Source of the DNA: Cyprinodon diabolis
Lineage: Eukaryota > Chordata > Actinopteri > Cyprinodontiformes > Cyprinodontidae
NCBI GenBank assembly: GCA_030533445.1
Contig: CM060062.1
Coordinates: forward strand, 1,648,456 to 1,712,455
Direction: 5' to 3'
Length of the DNA: 64,000 nt
Shown here: positions 1-12,700 of the stretch, piece after piece
Position numbering within the stretch: the first letter of the stretch is position 1
How the letters are laid out: every line of letters starts with the position of its first letter
The notes under the pieces: model-generated
Seen by the model: only the letters and a program-made list of their open reading frames with translations
What the model was told of the DNA's origin: nothing
Databases searched by the model: none
Made by a program: the position numbers and the translations under genes

Positions 1-178
1 TTTTATAGTAACATGGCAGCCGTTGATTGGGTCAGCCCTGCAAACCCTGATGGACGATGTGGTGAACAGTGGAGAGAGGCACCCCGACCCCCCAGATGAT
101 GTCCCACTCGCAGTCAGAAGACTCCAAGCTCATCTGTGTGGCATCCCATCCAGTCCAGCAGCACCAGCAGGGACTCCT
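1..178 (+). other. Open reading frame running in from the window edge, unrecognised
   Basis: The frame that includes the ATG at 50 is open from the first bases and stops after a (TA)n run. It encodes a Pro-rich segment (ERHPDPPDDVPLAVRRLQ). I do not recognise it. It could be the tail of a transposon protein or chance. Confidence 0.15.
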
Positions 179-193
179 GCTCAGTCACAATTG

Positions 194-214
194 TATATAT
201 ATATATATATATAT
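194..214. repeat. (TA)n microsatellite
   Basis: About ten TA units. The following 215-480 is AT-rich with no gene signal. Confidence 0.8.
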
Positions 215-559
215 GTTCTCTAGTAATATTTTTTTCTATCTTCTGTAAATAGTTGTAGTAGTTAATTTTAAAATCTAATGTCAATAGGTAAAAATGTTTT
301 TAATAGATTATTGTTAAATACTTGCTTCTCTAAAAATAAACTGATGTCACTGAGAAGTTGTTTTAAGTTTACTTAAATTATAAAGAAGTGATGAAACAGA
401 TAATGTAAAAAGGTTAAAAGACTTTAAGAACACACAGACAACAATAACTTTTATAAACAATTTAATAATTTAATTTAATAACAGAAACACAGAACCTCAA
501 CTTGTTAAAAAAAAACACCAAAAAAATAATAACAACTGACCACCATCCACTCCAATAAA

Positions 560-822
560 TGAAATAATCTGTCCATCCTTTCCCGCCTCCCTCTGCCATC
601 TGATATCCTCCCTGATTAAATCCACCAACTCGTCACTCCTTCTCTTCCTCCTTTCCCTCCTCCCTCATCCTCATTCTCTTCCTCATCGTCACCCCGATGC
701 TGCCCAGCCTCTGCAGCACCTGGCCCTGGTGTTTCCTCAGGGATGGAGGCAATTAGGACATGTGGGGCAACAGAGGGTCTCCGTCCTAATACCTCATCCA
801 TGAGGACAAACCAGGGCCAATT
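560..822 (-). pseudogene. Remnant resembling the C-terminal part of a PIF/Harbinger Myb/SANT-like protein
   Basis: The minus strand reads WPWFVLMDEVLGRRPSVAPHV, close to the W-P-x-x-x-x-M-D-x-V-L-G-x-R-P-S motif of Myb/SANT-like proteins encoded by fish Harbinger transposons, followed by an acidic E/D-rich stretch. It is cut at 823 by the tail of the L2 element. No DDE transposase is visible nearby. Family assignment is from motif memory only. Confidence 0.35.
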
Positions 823-2215
823 CAATTCAATTTCAATTCAGTTTATTTATATAGCGCCAAATTCACAACACATGTCATCTCAAGGCACTTTACAGTTCAA
901 CCAGATCATACAGTCAAATTAATACAAAGTTTTCTATCTAAGGAAAACCAGTTGATTGCATTGACTCATTGACTCAAATACAATCCCTCACACTAAGCAT
1001 GCTTGTAGCGACAGTGGAGAGGAAAAACTCCCTTTTAACAGGAAGAAACCTCCAGCAGAACCAGGCTCAGTGTGAGCGGCCATCTGCCAAGGCCGACTGG
1101 GGTTCAAGGAGACAGAAGCAGAGATACAAAAAGCAGCTGTAAAAGGCGGCCCCGTCCAGGAAACACACAGCCAGGCAGACGAGCTCCAAGGCAGCTCCCA
1201 TGCCAGAGGATGAAGAGAGCACATCCACCCAGCCACGGCCAGAGAAACAGGACCACACTGGAAAACAGGCCGATCTCCAACATCTACAAACAAGGGTGTT
1301 GATGGCAGCAGCACAGCTGATGTTTCTTTCCTGGATGACGTCACAGCCAAACAGGAACAGACGAGGCAAAGCTACTCTGAGGAAAAGCAGAGAGAGCAGA
1401 ACGTTAGAGATTGAACAAACAGATTCTGCAGAATAGGAGAACAGAGAGAGAATGAAGCAGAATGATGAAAAAGGGGTCCCTATGTCCTCCAGCAGTCTAA
1501 GCCTATAGCAGCAGAACTATAGAGATAGCTCAGGATAACCTGAGCCACTCTAACTAGAAGCTTTATCAAAAAGGAAAGTTTTAAGCCTAGCCTTAAAAGT
1601 AGACAGGGTGTCTGCCTCACGGACTAAAACTGGTGGTTGGTTCCACAGGAGAGGAGCCTGAGAACTAAAAGATCTGCCTCCCATTCTACTTTAGAAATTC
1701 TAGGAACCACTAGTAAACCTGCAGATTGAGAGCGAAGTGCTCTGTTAGGAACATAAGGAACAATCAGATCTCTGATATCAGATGGAGCTTGGCCATTTAA
1801 GGCTTTATATGTGAGAAGGAGGATTTTAAATTCTATTCTGGATTTAACAGGAAGCCAATGAAGAGAAGCCAGGATAGGAGAGATATGATCTCTCTTTTTC
1901 ATTTTCATCAGAACTCTGGCTGCAGCATTTTGGATCAGCTGAAGGCTTTTAACTACAGTTTGTGGACTTCCTGATAGTAAAGAATTACAATAGTCCAGCC
2001 TTGAAGTAACAAATGCATGGACTAGTTTCTCAGCATCACCCCTGGACAGGAGATTGCTCATTTTTGCAATGTTCCTCAGATGAAAGAAGGAAATTCTAGA
2101 AACCTCTTTGATCTGGGATTTAAATGACAGGTCCTGATCAAAAATAACACCAAGATTTTTTACTTTATTATCTGAAATCAGTTTAATCCCATCCAAATGA
2201 AGTGACTGGCTGCTG
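823..2215 (-). mobile_element. 5'-truncated L2-like LINE
   Basis: Minus strand. 1624-2196 encodes 190 aa of the C-terminal RT region (NLGVIFDQDLSFKSQI, then FVTSRLDYCNSLL and ILASLHWLPVKSRIEFKILL), the arrangement of L2/CR1-type LINEs. The 3' UTR follows (about 823-1620) and ends in a TTGAATTGAA-type tail at 823-845. The same 3' UTR recurs at 23455-24145 and 33675-33872, all in the same orientation. It is 5' truncated and dead. Confidence 0.8.
1624..2196 (-). pseudogene. L2-like LINE reverse transcriptase, C-terminal fragment
   Basis: 190 codons open. It begins inside the post-catalytic part of RT (the catalytic YADD box is absent) and ends in a shifted tail near 1640. It is a remnant of the L2 element at 823-2215. 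Confidence 0.75.
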
Positions 2216-2440
2216 ATTAGCCTGGTTTTGGTTCAGTCTACCATTTATACACCTTCTGCTCAGTCAGTGTTTGCTGGTTGCTTGTCGTTTCTTTGCCCTT
2301 AATGTTTGTTTTCCTGGATTTAACTCTTTTATTTGTAAACTTTTTCTTCTGTTGCCCAATTGGACATTAAACTTGGAATAAACCACCTCAGTTCTATCTC
2401 TGCATTTGGATCCTTCAAATCTCCACTAAACCTGACAAAT
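2216..2440 (+). repeat. LTR-like 3' end fragment
   Basis: Contains ATTAAACTTGGAATAAACC (poly(A)-signal-like), then TCTGCATTTGGATCC, and ends AACCTGACA. This matches the layout of the 3' end of the solo LTRs at 13962-15200. No 5' end or target duplication found. Confidence 0.3.
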
Positions 2441-3040
2441 CTAAATATAACAATTGAATCTTATAAAATAAAAAAAATAGCAAAATAAAGTTGCAATATA
2501 ATAAATGTCAAAATATGAGGAGAATAAAGAAGTAGCATTTGTTATTTACTCTTAGAAGAGGTGTTTTGCTTGGGCCATGCTCGTATTGTAACTCTGTGGA
2601 ACCTCAGATTTAGTTTTGTGAAAGTTTAGGAGGTATATTTTTGTATACGTTTGTTTTTTGTTATCGCCTTTCTTTTGAAATAAAAAAGGCAAAACGTGAC
2701 GTCAGTGGAGGCTAGTGTTTTTTTTTTTTGGATCCTGGAACACGCGTCAGCCACAAAGCTCCAACTTAATACCGATTTAATTGAAACTCTTGGATTTACC
2801 CTACAGCTTCGAACCACACCTCCACTAAAGCCAGTCAGAGTTCATCTTAAAAGTGTCTCCAAATCCACATCTCAGTTTGCTACCCAAAGCGCAGGCAGTG
2901 GTTGCTCTCTCAGAGGACACCGTTTCAACCCCCCTCCATGCTCTCCACGTAGCTAAAGCTTCATCAGAGCGTCATTCCTCCAGGACTCTTACTGCGTTCC
3001 CAGTCCAATCTAAACTGGCCAACAGAAGACCGCCATGTTG
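2441..3040. other. Intergenic, no gene recognised
   Basis: AT-rich, with a T tract near 2720-2730. Short open frames here have no recognisable content. Confidence 0.5.
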
Positions 3041-3044
3041 AGCC

Positions 3045-3112
3045 TGGTTCTGCCAGAGGTTCTTCCCAATGGGGAGTTTTTGGTCTCCACTGTCGCTTCA
3101 TGCTTGCTCATC
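3045..3112 (+). repeat. Diverged L2 3' UTR fragment
   Basis: Plus-strand GGGAGTTTTTGGTCTCCACTGTCGCTTCATGC is a diverged reverse complement of the block near 1000-1030 in the L2 3' UTR. Confidence 0.45.
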
Positions 3113-6100
3113 ATGGACAGGTTCATGCAAACTGTGTTATCCAAGCTGGGCCTCAGTCTTCAGGTAGTCAAGCACTAGTATCAGCTGACGCAGTCCACTG
3201 GGTTTCTCCAGCCAGCAGTCGACAGACTGACCAACTTCCTCCTCTCCACTCCACCTCCAGTTTCAGGCCCTGTTCTTTACTCCTGTTCATGCATACCAAA
3301 GCAAAATTCAGCGCTAATGTTTCCTGGCGAGACCCCCCCCCGCATACTAAGGGTTATATTTACTGCTTCAATATTTCACTCCTGCTCCTCTTATTCCAGC
3401 CTTTGACATTTGACGACCTCAGACTTTCTGGGATGGGCTGATATATGACGTGAGCGGCCAGACAGTAACCTGCCTGAACCCTGAGAACATACCAGAGCTG
3501 CTTCTTTAGTTTCTGAGCCCTTCGCCTTCACCAATGTTGCACTGTTTTGAATGTATCGTTGAAAACCAAAGCTTTTTAGGATTCACTGCCAGTTTTTCTC
3601 CATATCTGCCAAAGGAGCTCAGCCTCTGAACCGTCAGCTGACACTTGGCCAGCTGTTCCATTTACGCTGTTTTCATGGCGATTGCATCCAGTATCAGTCA
3701 CTATTCTGCCATCAGAAGCCTTTTAGCTGCTGTTTCTTTGCAGTCAGAGTAAAATCATCAACCAAAAGCTGATTTTAATGCAAACTCATTTAAACTGCAG
3801 AGTGGTTAGAAATGACATCTAAGCCTAAAAATAGCTTTGATTATGCAGACATTTCTCTTCTGAAAAAGTTTTTTTTTCTATTCTAATGTAACATTTCAAT
3901 ATGGAATCTTTATTTTTCATTCTCTGTGAACTGAAAATCATCCTGGTGGATAGAAATAAAGGCTCTTCATGTATTAAATCTTACTCTCTATGCAGGTCAT
4001 TAACAACAAAAGGCTTCAGTCATTTATCTCACAGTCTGTGTCCATTATCTAAATAGAATTCAGCTGATTGGAAAACACATCTTATGAATTTATCAAAGTT
4101 AATTTTATTGTCATCAGTGGATGTGATGCACTCAAACAGATTTAGTTTTTGCTGCTTTTGAAGTCAAACCTCTCTGCCATTTTCTGGACTATGTGTTCTG
4201 GAGTCCAATAGTTATTTCCTGTAGATCACATCATTGAAGGTTGGCGTCTTTTTATTCGGATTTTCATCACTCACCGTGTGTCGTGGCCCAAGCAGCACAA
4301 ACCTAAAGATTGTTCCAGCTGTAAATAAGCTGATGTTGGATTCAGAGCTGAATTCTACTGAACAGTTTAGTGTTCTTAGGGGCAATGATGGTCTAAAAGC
4401 AGCCTAATTTGATGCAGATCTTTTTGGACCACTAATTAATATTTTGACCGCACCCTGCAGCCAAATGTGGCTCCTTATGATACATTCAGATCGCACTCAG
4501 CAGAAGCAGCAAAAACATGCTGCTTCCTTTTTGATGCTTGTCCGAGTTTAGTTCTGATGCGCAGCTGAAGCATCTTTGCTGCTCTATTGTAAGTGCACGG
4601 TCGAAAACTTTCCAAACACATTTCTTCCATCATGCAGCAGTGAAGGGCAGCTGCTTCACCCTGAAGCTGCCCTGCAGCATTATATCTGTTTCCTACAATC
4701 ATATAATGTTTCTCATATACAAGTGCATTTTTAATAGTAAAGGATTAAATGTAACAACCTTACTGTCGGACTGTTTAAATAACTCCTTATGTCTATTTTC
4801 TTTTTTAGTGGAATCATCTACAAACACAACACTAAGAATGAGCCTAAGTGTATTCATATATATAAATCACTTTTAACAATTAAAAAAGAAAATATAACTA
4901 TCTTATCCAGATTACAGAATCATTTACCAAAAATGTATGTTTGCACTAATTTACTTATGGACCATGTGGAAATCTAGAAAAATAGATCACTGTAAATAGA
5001 TTCCCTCTTTTTGTCTTTATCCTATTTCTAGAAGTAGAATCATTTAAACAGAACTATTTTTATGTGGAAAATAAAACATAGCAGATCTTCAGCATCGTGT
5101 TATGTTCTACAAAAGAAATAACAGCTGTTATTTATTTAAAAATGAAAACATTAATAGCAAAGTAATATTGGTGAAAGGGATTTAGAAATGTTGATAGTTT
5201 ACAGTCTTTGTTCATTTTAACAGCAGTTTGCTGAACTCGTTTGACTCAGAATATTTAGTTTTAGAAAATAAATCCTAACGTTGGTTACTTTTCATTTCTC
5301 AATTTCATCAAATCCAAACTCTCTCCTGCTTCATTACAGAACTGCAATCAGAAGCTTTCGTCTGTTTTAGCGTGGATAATATTTAGTTTTTTTTAATTGG
5401 GACTAGTTTCGTAGCCTAATGTTAACTTTATTTCACACTACAAGCACGCACGCAAATACAGACTAGAAAACGAGCACTCAGAGTGAAGGCAGAACTTAAG
5501 GCAGAAAAATCAGAGAGTGGCGCTGCTATGTGAAAGACACAGGAAAGAGCCGGCAGCTGCAGCTACCAGGCAGAGGAGCTGCAAGAGGAAAAGAAGCCAC
5601 TGCTGCAACAATGCTGGATAGTAAATTATAAACATGTTGTCCACATCCAATTATTGGTAGGGACAAGTAGGTCGATCCAAAATTTTGGTAGGGACCTGTC
5701 CCTATGTTCTCCATGCAAACCTGCGCCCATGCTTTCACAGACCTGTCATCCTGCAGTCTCACTGAACACATTCGTCCACAAGAAGAAAATAAAAACTGTC
5801 ACAATTTGGCACCAGAATTAATTTTATTTAGCCTTTCCATTTACATACACTTAATACCAGATACTGATGTTCTCCCTGAGGAAAAGAAAATGGCGGACCA
5901 CACGCCTCATGTGGAAAATGCAATGTTTTAAGGAAAGCGTCTGCAATTTATCTGAATTTTGATGACATTTTTAATAATAACGAGGCGCTTTATGTTCATA
6001 TTCTTCCTTCAGGGAAAAAAAATGATTTCTTATTAATAGATTTTGCAGCTCTGCATTAAAAAAGGGAAAATCCAGAGGTCATTTCTTTTTTCTCTCCGTC

Positions 6101-6359
6101 ACACCTTTTAGTTTTCAGAATCAGAATCAAACCAAGGACAAACCCAAATGGGCATTAAAGCAGAGCCACACTGTTTACCAAGGCAGACCTTGGTGAGAGC
6201 GCTTGTGCTGGTATGAAATTATTCATCTGCTTGGAGAAGTGGATGCTAAAAAGAGGGCGAAAAAGTGACAGAATTAAATCAATCTTTATTGTCAAACAGA
6301 GTGAAAAGTAGACATTTAAAAGTAGCAATTAAATCTCAAACGTACAAGAAAAAAAGGTT
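3113..6359. other. Intergenic, no gene recognised
   Basis: About 3.2 kb of AT-rich sequence. I see no splice-linked exons, RNA genes or clear transposon ends. Open frames at 4475-4977 and 5526-5931 look like chance. Confidence 0.5.
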
Positions 6360-6377
6360 AGAGGTGTCATGATGGGT

Positions 6378-7930
6378 TTCTTGATCTCTCTTCTTGGTCT
6401 CTTTGATCTGTGTCGAGTCTTTGGGATAATACTGCTCCTACACCAGAGTCGGAAGCGTCCACTTCAAGGATGAATTGCTTGGCTGGATCGGGCTGGATTA
6501 ACACAGGGGCTCTGGAAACAAAGTCTTAAGTTTGTCAAATGCATTTGTGCTACGGGGGTCCACTGGAAGGTATTTTTGACTGAAGTTAGAGAAGTGAGAG
6601 GAAGAGCTGTCTGACTGTAATTCCTGATAAATCTTCGGTAGAAATTGGCGAAACCCAGGAATCTCTGCAGCTGTTTACGGTTTTCAGGTACCGGCCACTC
6701 CAAAACTGCTTTTATCTTTTCTTCAGAAGGCTTAACCTGCCCGCCCTCGAGCACAAACCCCAAAAAGGTGACTGATTGTTGATGAAACTCGCATTTTTCG
6801 GCTTTGACAAAAAGTTTGTTTTCTAATAATCTTTGCAGGACCAGGCGGACATGTTTCTTATGTTCAGAAAGATCTTTAGAATAAATCAGGATGTCATCGA
6901 TGTAGACGAAAATAAATACATTTAAAAAGTCTCTGAGAACATCGTTTACCAAGGCTTGAAAGCATGCAGTGGCATTAGTGAGACCAAAAGGCATGACTAG
7001 ATATTCGAACTGGCCTGAGGGAGTCTTGAAGGCTGTCTTCCATTCATCTCCATCTCTTATCCTGAGAAGGTGATGAGCGTTCCTTAAGTCGAGCTTAGTA
7101 AAGACAGTAGCCCCTTGTACTGGTTCGAAGGCTGATGCTAGCAATGGAAGTGGGTACTTATTCTTAACAGTTATTTGGTTCAGGCCTCTGTAGTCGATAC
7201 AAGGTCTTAGTGAACCATCCTTTTTGCCAACAAAAAAGAAACCAGCACCCAGCGGAGAAGAAGAGGGACGGATTATCCCAGCAGCTAAAGACTCGTTAAT
7301 ATATTTCTCCATTGTCTCACGTTCTGGTTTGGAAATATTGTATAGTCTACTGCTGGGTAGGGGAGCTCCTGGTAATAGTTCAATCGCACAATCATATGGT
7401 CTGTGAGGTGGAAGGGACGTAGCACTGACCTTACCGAAGACGGGAGCTAGATCATGGTACTGGGAAGGAACAGAAGTAAGGTCAGGAGAGTCCATCTCCC
7501 CCCCGCCTCTAGGAGACCTCACAGTGGGAGCTGCCGAACGGAGGCATGTTTCATGACAAGAGGTCGACCAAGATTCAATATGGCGATCTTTCCAGTTAAT
7601 ATGGGGGTTATGTCGTTCCAGCCACTCAAAACCAAGCACCAGAGGAGAACATGCAGAGGGAAGAACAAAAAATGTTAAGGTTTCACGATGGTTACCTGAG
7701 GTTAACAGCTCGAGGGGTTGCGTTTGGTGGGTAACCTGGTGGAGTCTCTTCCCATCGATAGCGGAGACACAGAGTGGCTGGTTTAGAGGAATAGTTTCAA
7801 TTTGTAGCTGCTGGATTAAGTTGGAGTCAATCAAATTCCGTTCACAGCCTGAATCGATGAAGGCAGATAGTGTTAGATTCTGATCTGAGAAGAACAAGGT
7901 GGCTGGGAGCATAAGACGAGGAGATTTCAC
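6378..7930 (-). pseudogene. pol of the sushi-type element, truncated
   Basis: 488 codons open from 7930: a retropepsin-like segment with [12 protein letters not shown] (DSG in place of DTG), then RT with [44 protein letters not shown] and the catalytic YIDDILIYS. The frame breaks near 6470. The following bases in another frame read [16 protein letters not shown], the start of RNase H, before the element ends. No integrase is present. Not functional. Confidence 0.85.
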
Positions 7931-7956
7931 AGAGATAGAATGGCCCGTCAGACTCC

Positions 7957-9017
7957 TCAGATCTTCTGACGGGCCCCGGCTTTTGATTTAGCTGGGCATG
8001 AAGCGATGAAATGGCCACTCTCACCACAGTAGATACATAGCTTTCCCCTGAAACGTCTTAGCCTTTCCTCAGGGGTTAGCCTCGTATGTCCAACCTGCAT
8101 GGGTTCGGCTTCAGTCTCCACTGTATGAGAGGCCTGAACTGGCAAAGGGAGAGACTGGGTCTTAGACCTCGGCTTGGCAACGAGCTCTGTGGGAGCAGAA
8201 AAAACAGTTACATTATTAGATGCAGGGGTAGAGACAAAAGAACCTTGATTCTTTGGTTTGGAGCTGTTTCTAGCTCAGATTCTGTTATCCAGCCTAACTG
8301 TCAGGCGGATCAATTCTTCAAGTGTTGCAGGTTCGTCGAGGGTTGCTAGTTCATCCTTGATGCTTTCGTTTAAAGCCATGAAATAAGCACTTTTTAGAGC
8401 AATTTGATTCCATCCGGAAGCTGCGGCTTTGACCCGGAAGTTAATGGAGAAATCCGCTACAGAAGAATTTCCCTGTTTTAGGTTCAAAAGAGCACGAGAG
8501 TCATGGTTTGATCAGTTTCTTGGTTAAATACTTGAGAGAATTCAGAAACAAAATCTGTGTAATGACAGCTGAGGCTTTCTTCGGAGGCAAACCTTGCCTC
8601 AGCCCACTCAAGGGCTCTTCCAATCAGTTGGGACAGAAAAAAAGTTATTTTCTTTTGATCAGTTGGGAAACTGCCAGGAGAGTTTTGGAAAATTAAACGA
8701 CATTGAAACAAAAAACCTTTACAGTCCTTCATATTACCTGAAAATTTCTCAGGAAGACCAGGGCGGAACTCGGGTGATGACGTCACCGCCGGTGACCTCG
8801 GAGGCGGAACTGGACCAGGAAATGGTTGTGCTGCCGGCGTGGCATTAGCACTGCTCATGTAGTTAGCATAGCTCTGAAGCATCTGATTATGGTGATTAAC
8901 CATGCAATGCAACTCTCGGAGGGTTTGAGTTTGTCCCTGGATTTGAGCATCTTGCTCCTCCAACCGACGACGGAGGTGGTCTGCTGGGCCTTGTGTTTGG
9001 CCGCAGTGTTCTGTCAT
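7957..9017 (-). pseudogene. gag of the sushi-type element, broken
   Basis: The ATG at 9017 lies within the last six bases of the LTR. The first piece (9017-8484) carries a coiled N-terminus, a Pro-rich linker and a capsid-like block with LSQLIGRALEWAEARF. A frameshift near 8485 continues it at 8487-8275 (KSAYFMALNESIKDELATL). After another break, 8145-7957 carries the nucleocapsid knuckle [14 protein letters not shown] (C-x2-C-x4-H-x4-C). It is related to the gag group from which mammalian PEG10 and RTL genes arose. Confidence 0.8.
9001..9011 (-). promoter_or_regulatory. Candidate self-priming primer binding site
   Basis: The bases immediately after the 5' LTR read GAACACTGCGG. The segment AACACTGCGGC can pair over 11 positions (one U-G wobble) with GCTGCAGTGTT, which lies about 34 nt after the TATA box in the same LTR (9558-9568), where the transcript should begin. 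This is the arrangement of Tf1/sushi self-priming; no tRNA-type site was recognised. Confidence 0.6.
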
Positions 9018-9709
9018 GATGGGTATCAGAAAAGCCCAGTATGCAGAACACCACGGAAACAGATGAAAAGTTTAACAAGATTTATTGAGCACAAGCACAT
9101 GGAATAAACACAGGAACTGGTTCAGGCCTGGGGGCAGGTTCACTGGAGTCTGTGAGGATGACAGTTCAGTTAGCTTGGGAGCAGATGAGTCTGAGTTTGA
9201 GAGTTTCAGATTTATACCTTGAGGTGTCCGGGTTTGGCTTTGAGAGAGGAACTGTTGGTTCCAGAGACTGTTTAGTTCAGCAGAGTCCAATAACCGCTTC
9301 AGCGTCTTACTTCTGGCGTGAGGGCAGACCTTGGCTTTGGGTTTCCAGCTCTTAGTCCAGAGCTGCATGAGAATCCAGAGAAGGGTCTTCAGGTTTGGCT
9401 CAGAGGGCTGGCTCAGCAGGTTAAGCTCATCCAGAGCTTACAAGGAAAAACTGGATTCCTGAAAGCAGAGACAAAGAGGGATTAGAATCCAATCAGGAAT
9501 CAGGAGCAACAAAGGTTCTCAGAAGAAGCTAGGCTCAGGTGCTAACCAAACTGGATAAACACTGCAGCGTTGAGGCAAGGTCTGAAGGCAGGTTATATAC
9601 TGTGGATCCTCTGATGATGAGATGCGCCTCAGGTGTGTCGAAGGCTCAGCTCAGGAGGATCCACGGCGGACTCTGCTGGAGAAAGGTGGAACTTCTCCAG
9701 ATCCCAACA
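9012..9709 (-). repeat. 5' LTR of the sushi-type element, 698 bp
   Basis: Reading minus strand it begins TGTTGGGATC and ends CATCATGACA (TG...CA). It contains a TATA box (TATATAACC, about 9591-9599) and AATAAA near 9081-9086, so a U3-R-U5 layout is visible. The AGAGG target duplication abuts its outer end. Confidence 0.85.
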
Positions 9710-9714
9710 AGAGG

Positions 9715-12700
9715 AGCTGAACAAAAAGCACCACAGATGAACACAAACACTCCCACACACGTCTTTATTGGTTCATAAGCTCTATGATCCACCTTAATAA
9801 GAAGCCATTTACATCCGAAGAAAAGATTAACCATAGCATGATGCTGCCACTACTTTATTTCACTGTGGATATCCAGGGTTCTCCTGTCTGCAGTTGTTAC
9901 CAATAAAAGATTGATTTTTTAGCAGGATTGAATTTTAATTTCCTTTTAGTTTGCATTACTTAGTTGTTTGCAAATATTTTTTTTTAGAATAAATAGCATA
10001 TAACATTTTCATTATTTTTCCTGCTTTAGATGCCAGCCAATTATCACCAAACGCTTTCATCCAGACCTCTGAGGACCTGAAACAAAAGTGATTGAATTCT
10101 TTGCTCCAATATTAGAAAGTTTAAATAATCATTTAACTTTGGTTCTAAATAGTTTTAAACAATATAAAACACCATCCAAGTAAGTCTTCAAACGGCAAAT
10201 GTAAAATTGAACCATAGCTGGGGAAAATGATTGTGGGATCTTTTTTCATAGATTCATTTAGTTATTTGATTGTAAAGAAATTATTTTATGATTAACAGAA
10301 GAAAACTTATGTGCATCTTAAACAACGATAAAAGAAGCAAAATCCACCAGCAGCTCAGAGGTAACTAAAGTTCAGAGGTCACGGTGTGAATAGAGTGCAT
10401 GAACTGACAGGGCAGATGAAGTGAAAACTGAAAACAGATGCTGGGACCAAAGAGCTAGACGTCATTTAGATGCTGGATTTTTGGCTAAATCTGGTCGGAT
10501 TATTGATTTAGTCCAGATGTAATTGTTGAATTGGTCAGTCTGATTTTCTCTCACTATACTCCATTAATACATTTAAGACATTTAAAGCAGAAGTCCGCTA
10601 ATATTCAGAATTCAAACTTCTGAAAGTTCTTTAAATCTGAAATGATTCCATCCTGTTCAATAAATGATCAGTGTTTTTAATTCAGAGTAATTTCCATGTG
10701 AATGTGCTTTACTGGAGGCATCCATGTTTGTCAAAGAACACTACTGCCACCTACTGGTTAGTGACATTGTCACGGTGCGGTATCGGCTGTTGATCAAGTC
10801 CCAGTGCTGTATCTGGTGTTTGTCACAACGCGCTATTATCCAAGTCATCTTGAAAACATTCTTCTTCCAAATGTTGGCTACATATTACGGGTTTTTTCTC
10901 TGGCCAGAAGTTCGATGGCAAATCCTCCCTCTTCTATACAGTACATAGAATAGAATAGAATAGAATAGAATAGAAACTGGCATTTACAGCAGGAAAGGTT
11001 ATAAAAGAAGTGGTCACACAATGTGCACCTTAGAAAAGTGTTTAAAAATGACAGATAGGAAAATAAAACTAATAGAGAATTGTACTTTACAGTGTTTTTA
11101 CAATATAAATACAGAGACTCTGTATCTGGAGAATAAAAAACTCAATAACAACTGTGGACATTTTTACAGTTTTTACATTTTACAGTATAATGGATATGTG
11201 AAAAAATTGTAGCACCTCCATAGATGTGCAAAAAATAAACAAAAAAAACCAGCATGTAATTTAAGTGAATAAGACAGAAACTTAGCAAAAAGCAGCATGA
11301 ATGGAAGAATTGATTGAGGTTGTTGGGAACAGTGGTGGTTCTAGAGTCTTCCAGCTGCTGGGAGGGGGGGAGACGTGATCCAACAGAGATGTTCATTTAG
11401 TTAGGATCCGTCTGTTTCCCACCTCCTGCACTGAGACCAGAGGACATTAGCTGAAATGTTCCTACTTATTCTGTATGTTTTACTCTGGCTTTACTTTAAA
11501 TGTTTTCCTGAATAACTATTTAAAAATAGTTTTAAATTTCAGAAGTTCTGTTTTGCCTAATTTAAACATACAGTAATAAATGTGTTGATCTAAATATGTT
11601 TTTAACATCACCAAAACTAAAGAAGCAGAGGCTGAATGACTGTCACTTTACTGCCATCTAGAGGTCAGAAGCAGAACAGCAGGGCCGTAAAACAAAACAG
11701 CTGAGAAAAAACTTGATGCTTCTTTGGGTGAATTAATCGTTCTGATGCTTTTAACCTGATTTACAAATAAAAATATTTTGATGTCATTATTACTGCTTTC
11801 AGAGACCTTCTTTTTTGTTCTGGTTTAAAATGCGGTTATGATTTATAGAGTTTTCATCCAGTGGGCTCATGTTTTTCATATTTTCCCTTAAGACCTTTAA
11901 ATAAATACGAGGCTCTTCTGGGTTCGTCTTAAACCTTTTCCTTTCTCTTTATCACTTTAATTAGGGGTGTTTTCCTCGATTAAAAACAACAAACTCAGAT
12001 AAATACATGCAACCCAAATATATTGAATAATGTTATTGTTTCAACATTTGGTCCTTAATAAATGATTTAACCTAATCTAATTTCATTTTAGCAGACAGAA
12101 TGCATTCTGAAATCCATTTACATCAAGATTTAGAATTTAGGCCTTAATAAGTTTTGATTTATATGTTGTTATTTTGTTTCCTTATTTGACATATTTTTAG
12201 TTTTGTGGAAATATTATGAATTAGTGCTATTCTCACATCAATACAATTTTTGGATACTTTACCCAGAGGCAGTGCCAGACCATAACTGAATGCTAACTGA
12301 ATAATAACAGGTGAACTGCTGGGAAATTGGAAAATGACAAATGGTTTGCATACTTTGTTTTTTTCTTTATAAAAATAACACATCTGAAATGAACTTCTGA
12401 ACATCAACATCTAAAACCAACTTTTGCTTCAGTTACAGCTGGAGGCATTTTGATGACAGAGTAATGAAATAAAAACTGAAGAAGAACTCGACCCGACAAC
12501 ATTTCAGTTACCCAAAACAAACCAGCTAATGAGGAGCTGAGAATGAGTCAAACATAAAACAAACAGATAAAAGATGATCCTGGAGCAGGAAGTTAAAAAA
12601 AGAAACATATCCACATTCAGAAACCACAGAATATTCTAATCTAAATCAAGATTGATGGAAACGTTTATAAAATAATTTCACCCAAAGCAGAAAATGCAAT

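Larger units (their letters stand above)
6365..9709 (-). mobile_element. Sushi-type Ty3/gypsy LTR retrotransposon, degenerate, 3' LTR almost entirely deleted
   Basis: Minus-strand order: 5' LTR (9709-9012), gag with CCHC knuckle (9017 to about 7957), then protease and reverse transcriptase (7930-6464). The RNase H start is frameshifted near 6470-6400. The element is bounded by a perfect 5-bp duplication AGAGG (6360-6364 and 9710-9714). At its 3' end only 13 bases of LTR remain (6365-6377, TGTCATGATGGGT, identical to 9012-9024). Integrase, most of RNase H and nearly all of the 3' LTR are missing. The gag and RT resemble the sushi group of vertebrate chromoviruses. Confidence 0.88.

Noticed and set aside
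7224..7678. Plus-strand frames in the pol region
   Set aside because: Shadows of the minus-strand sushi-type pol.
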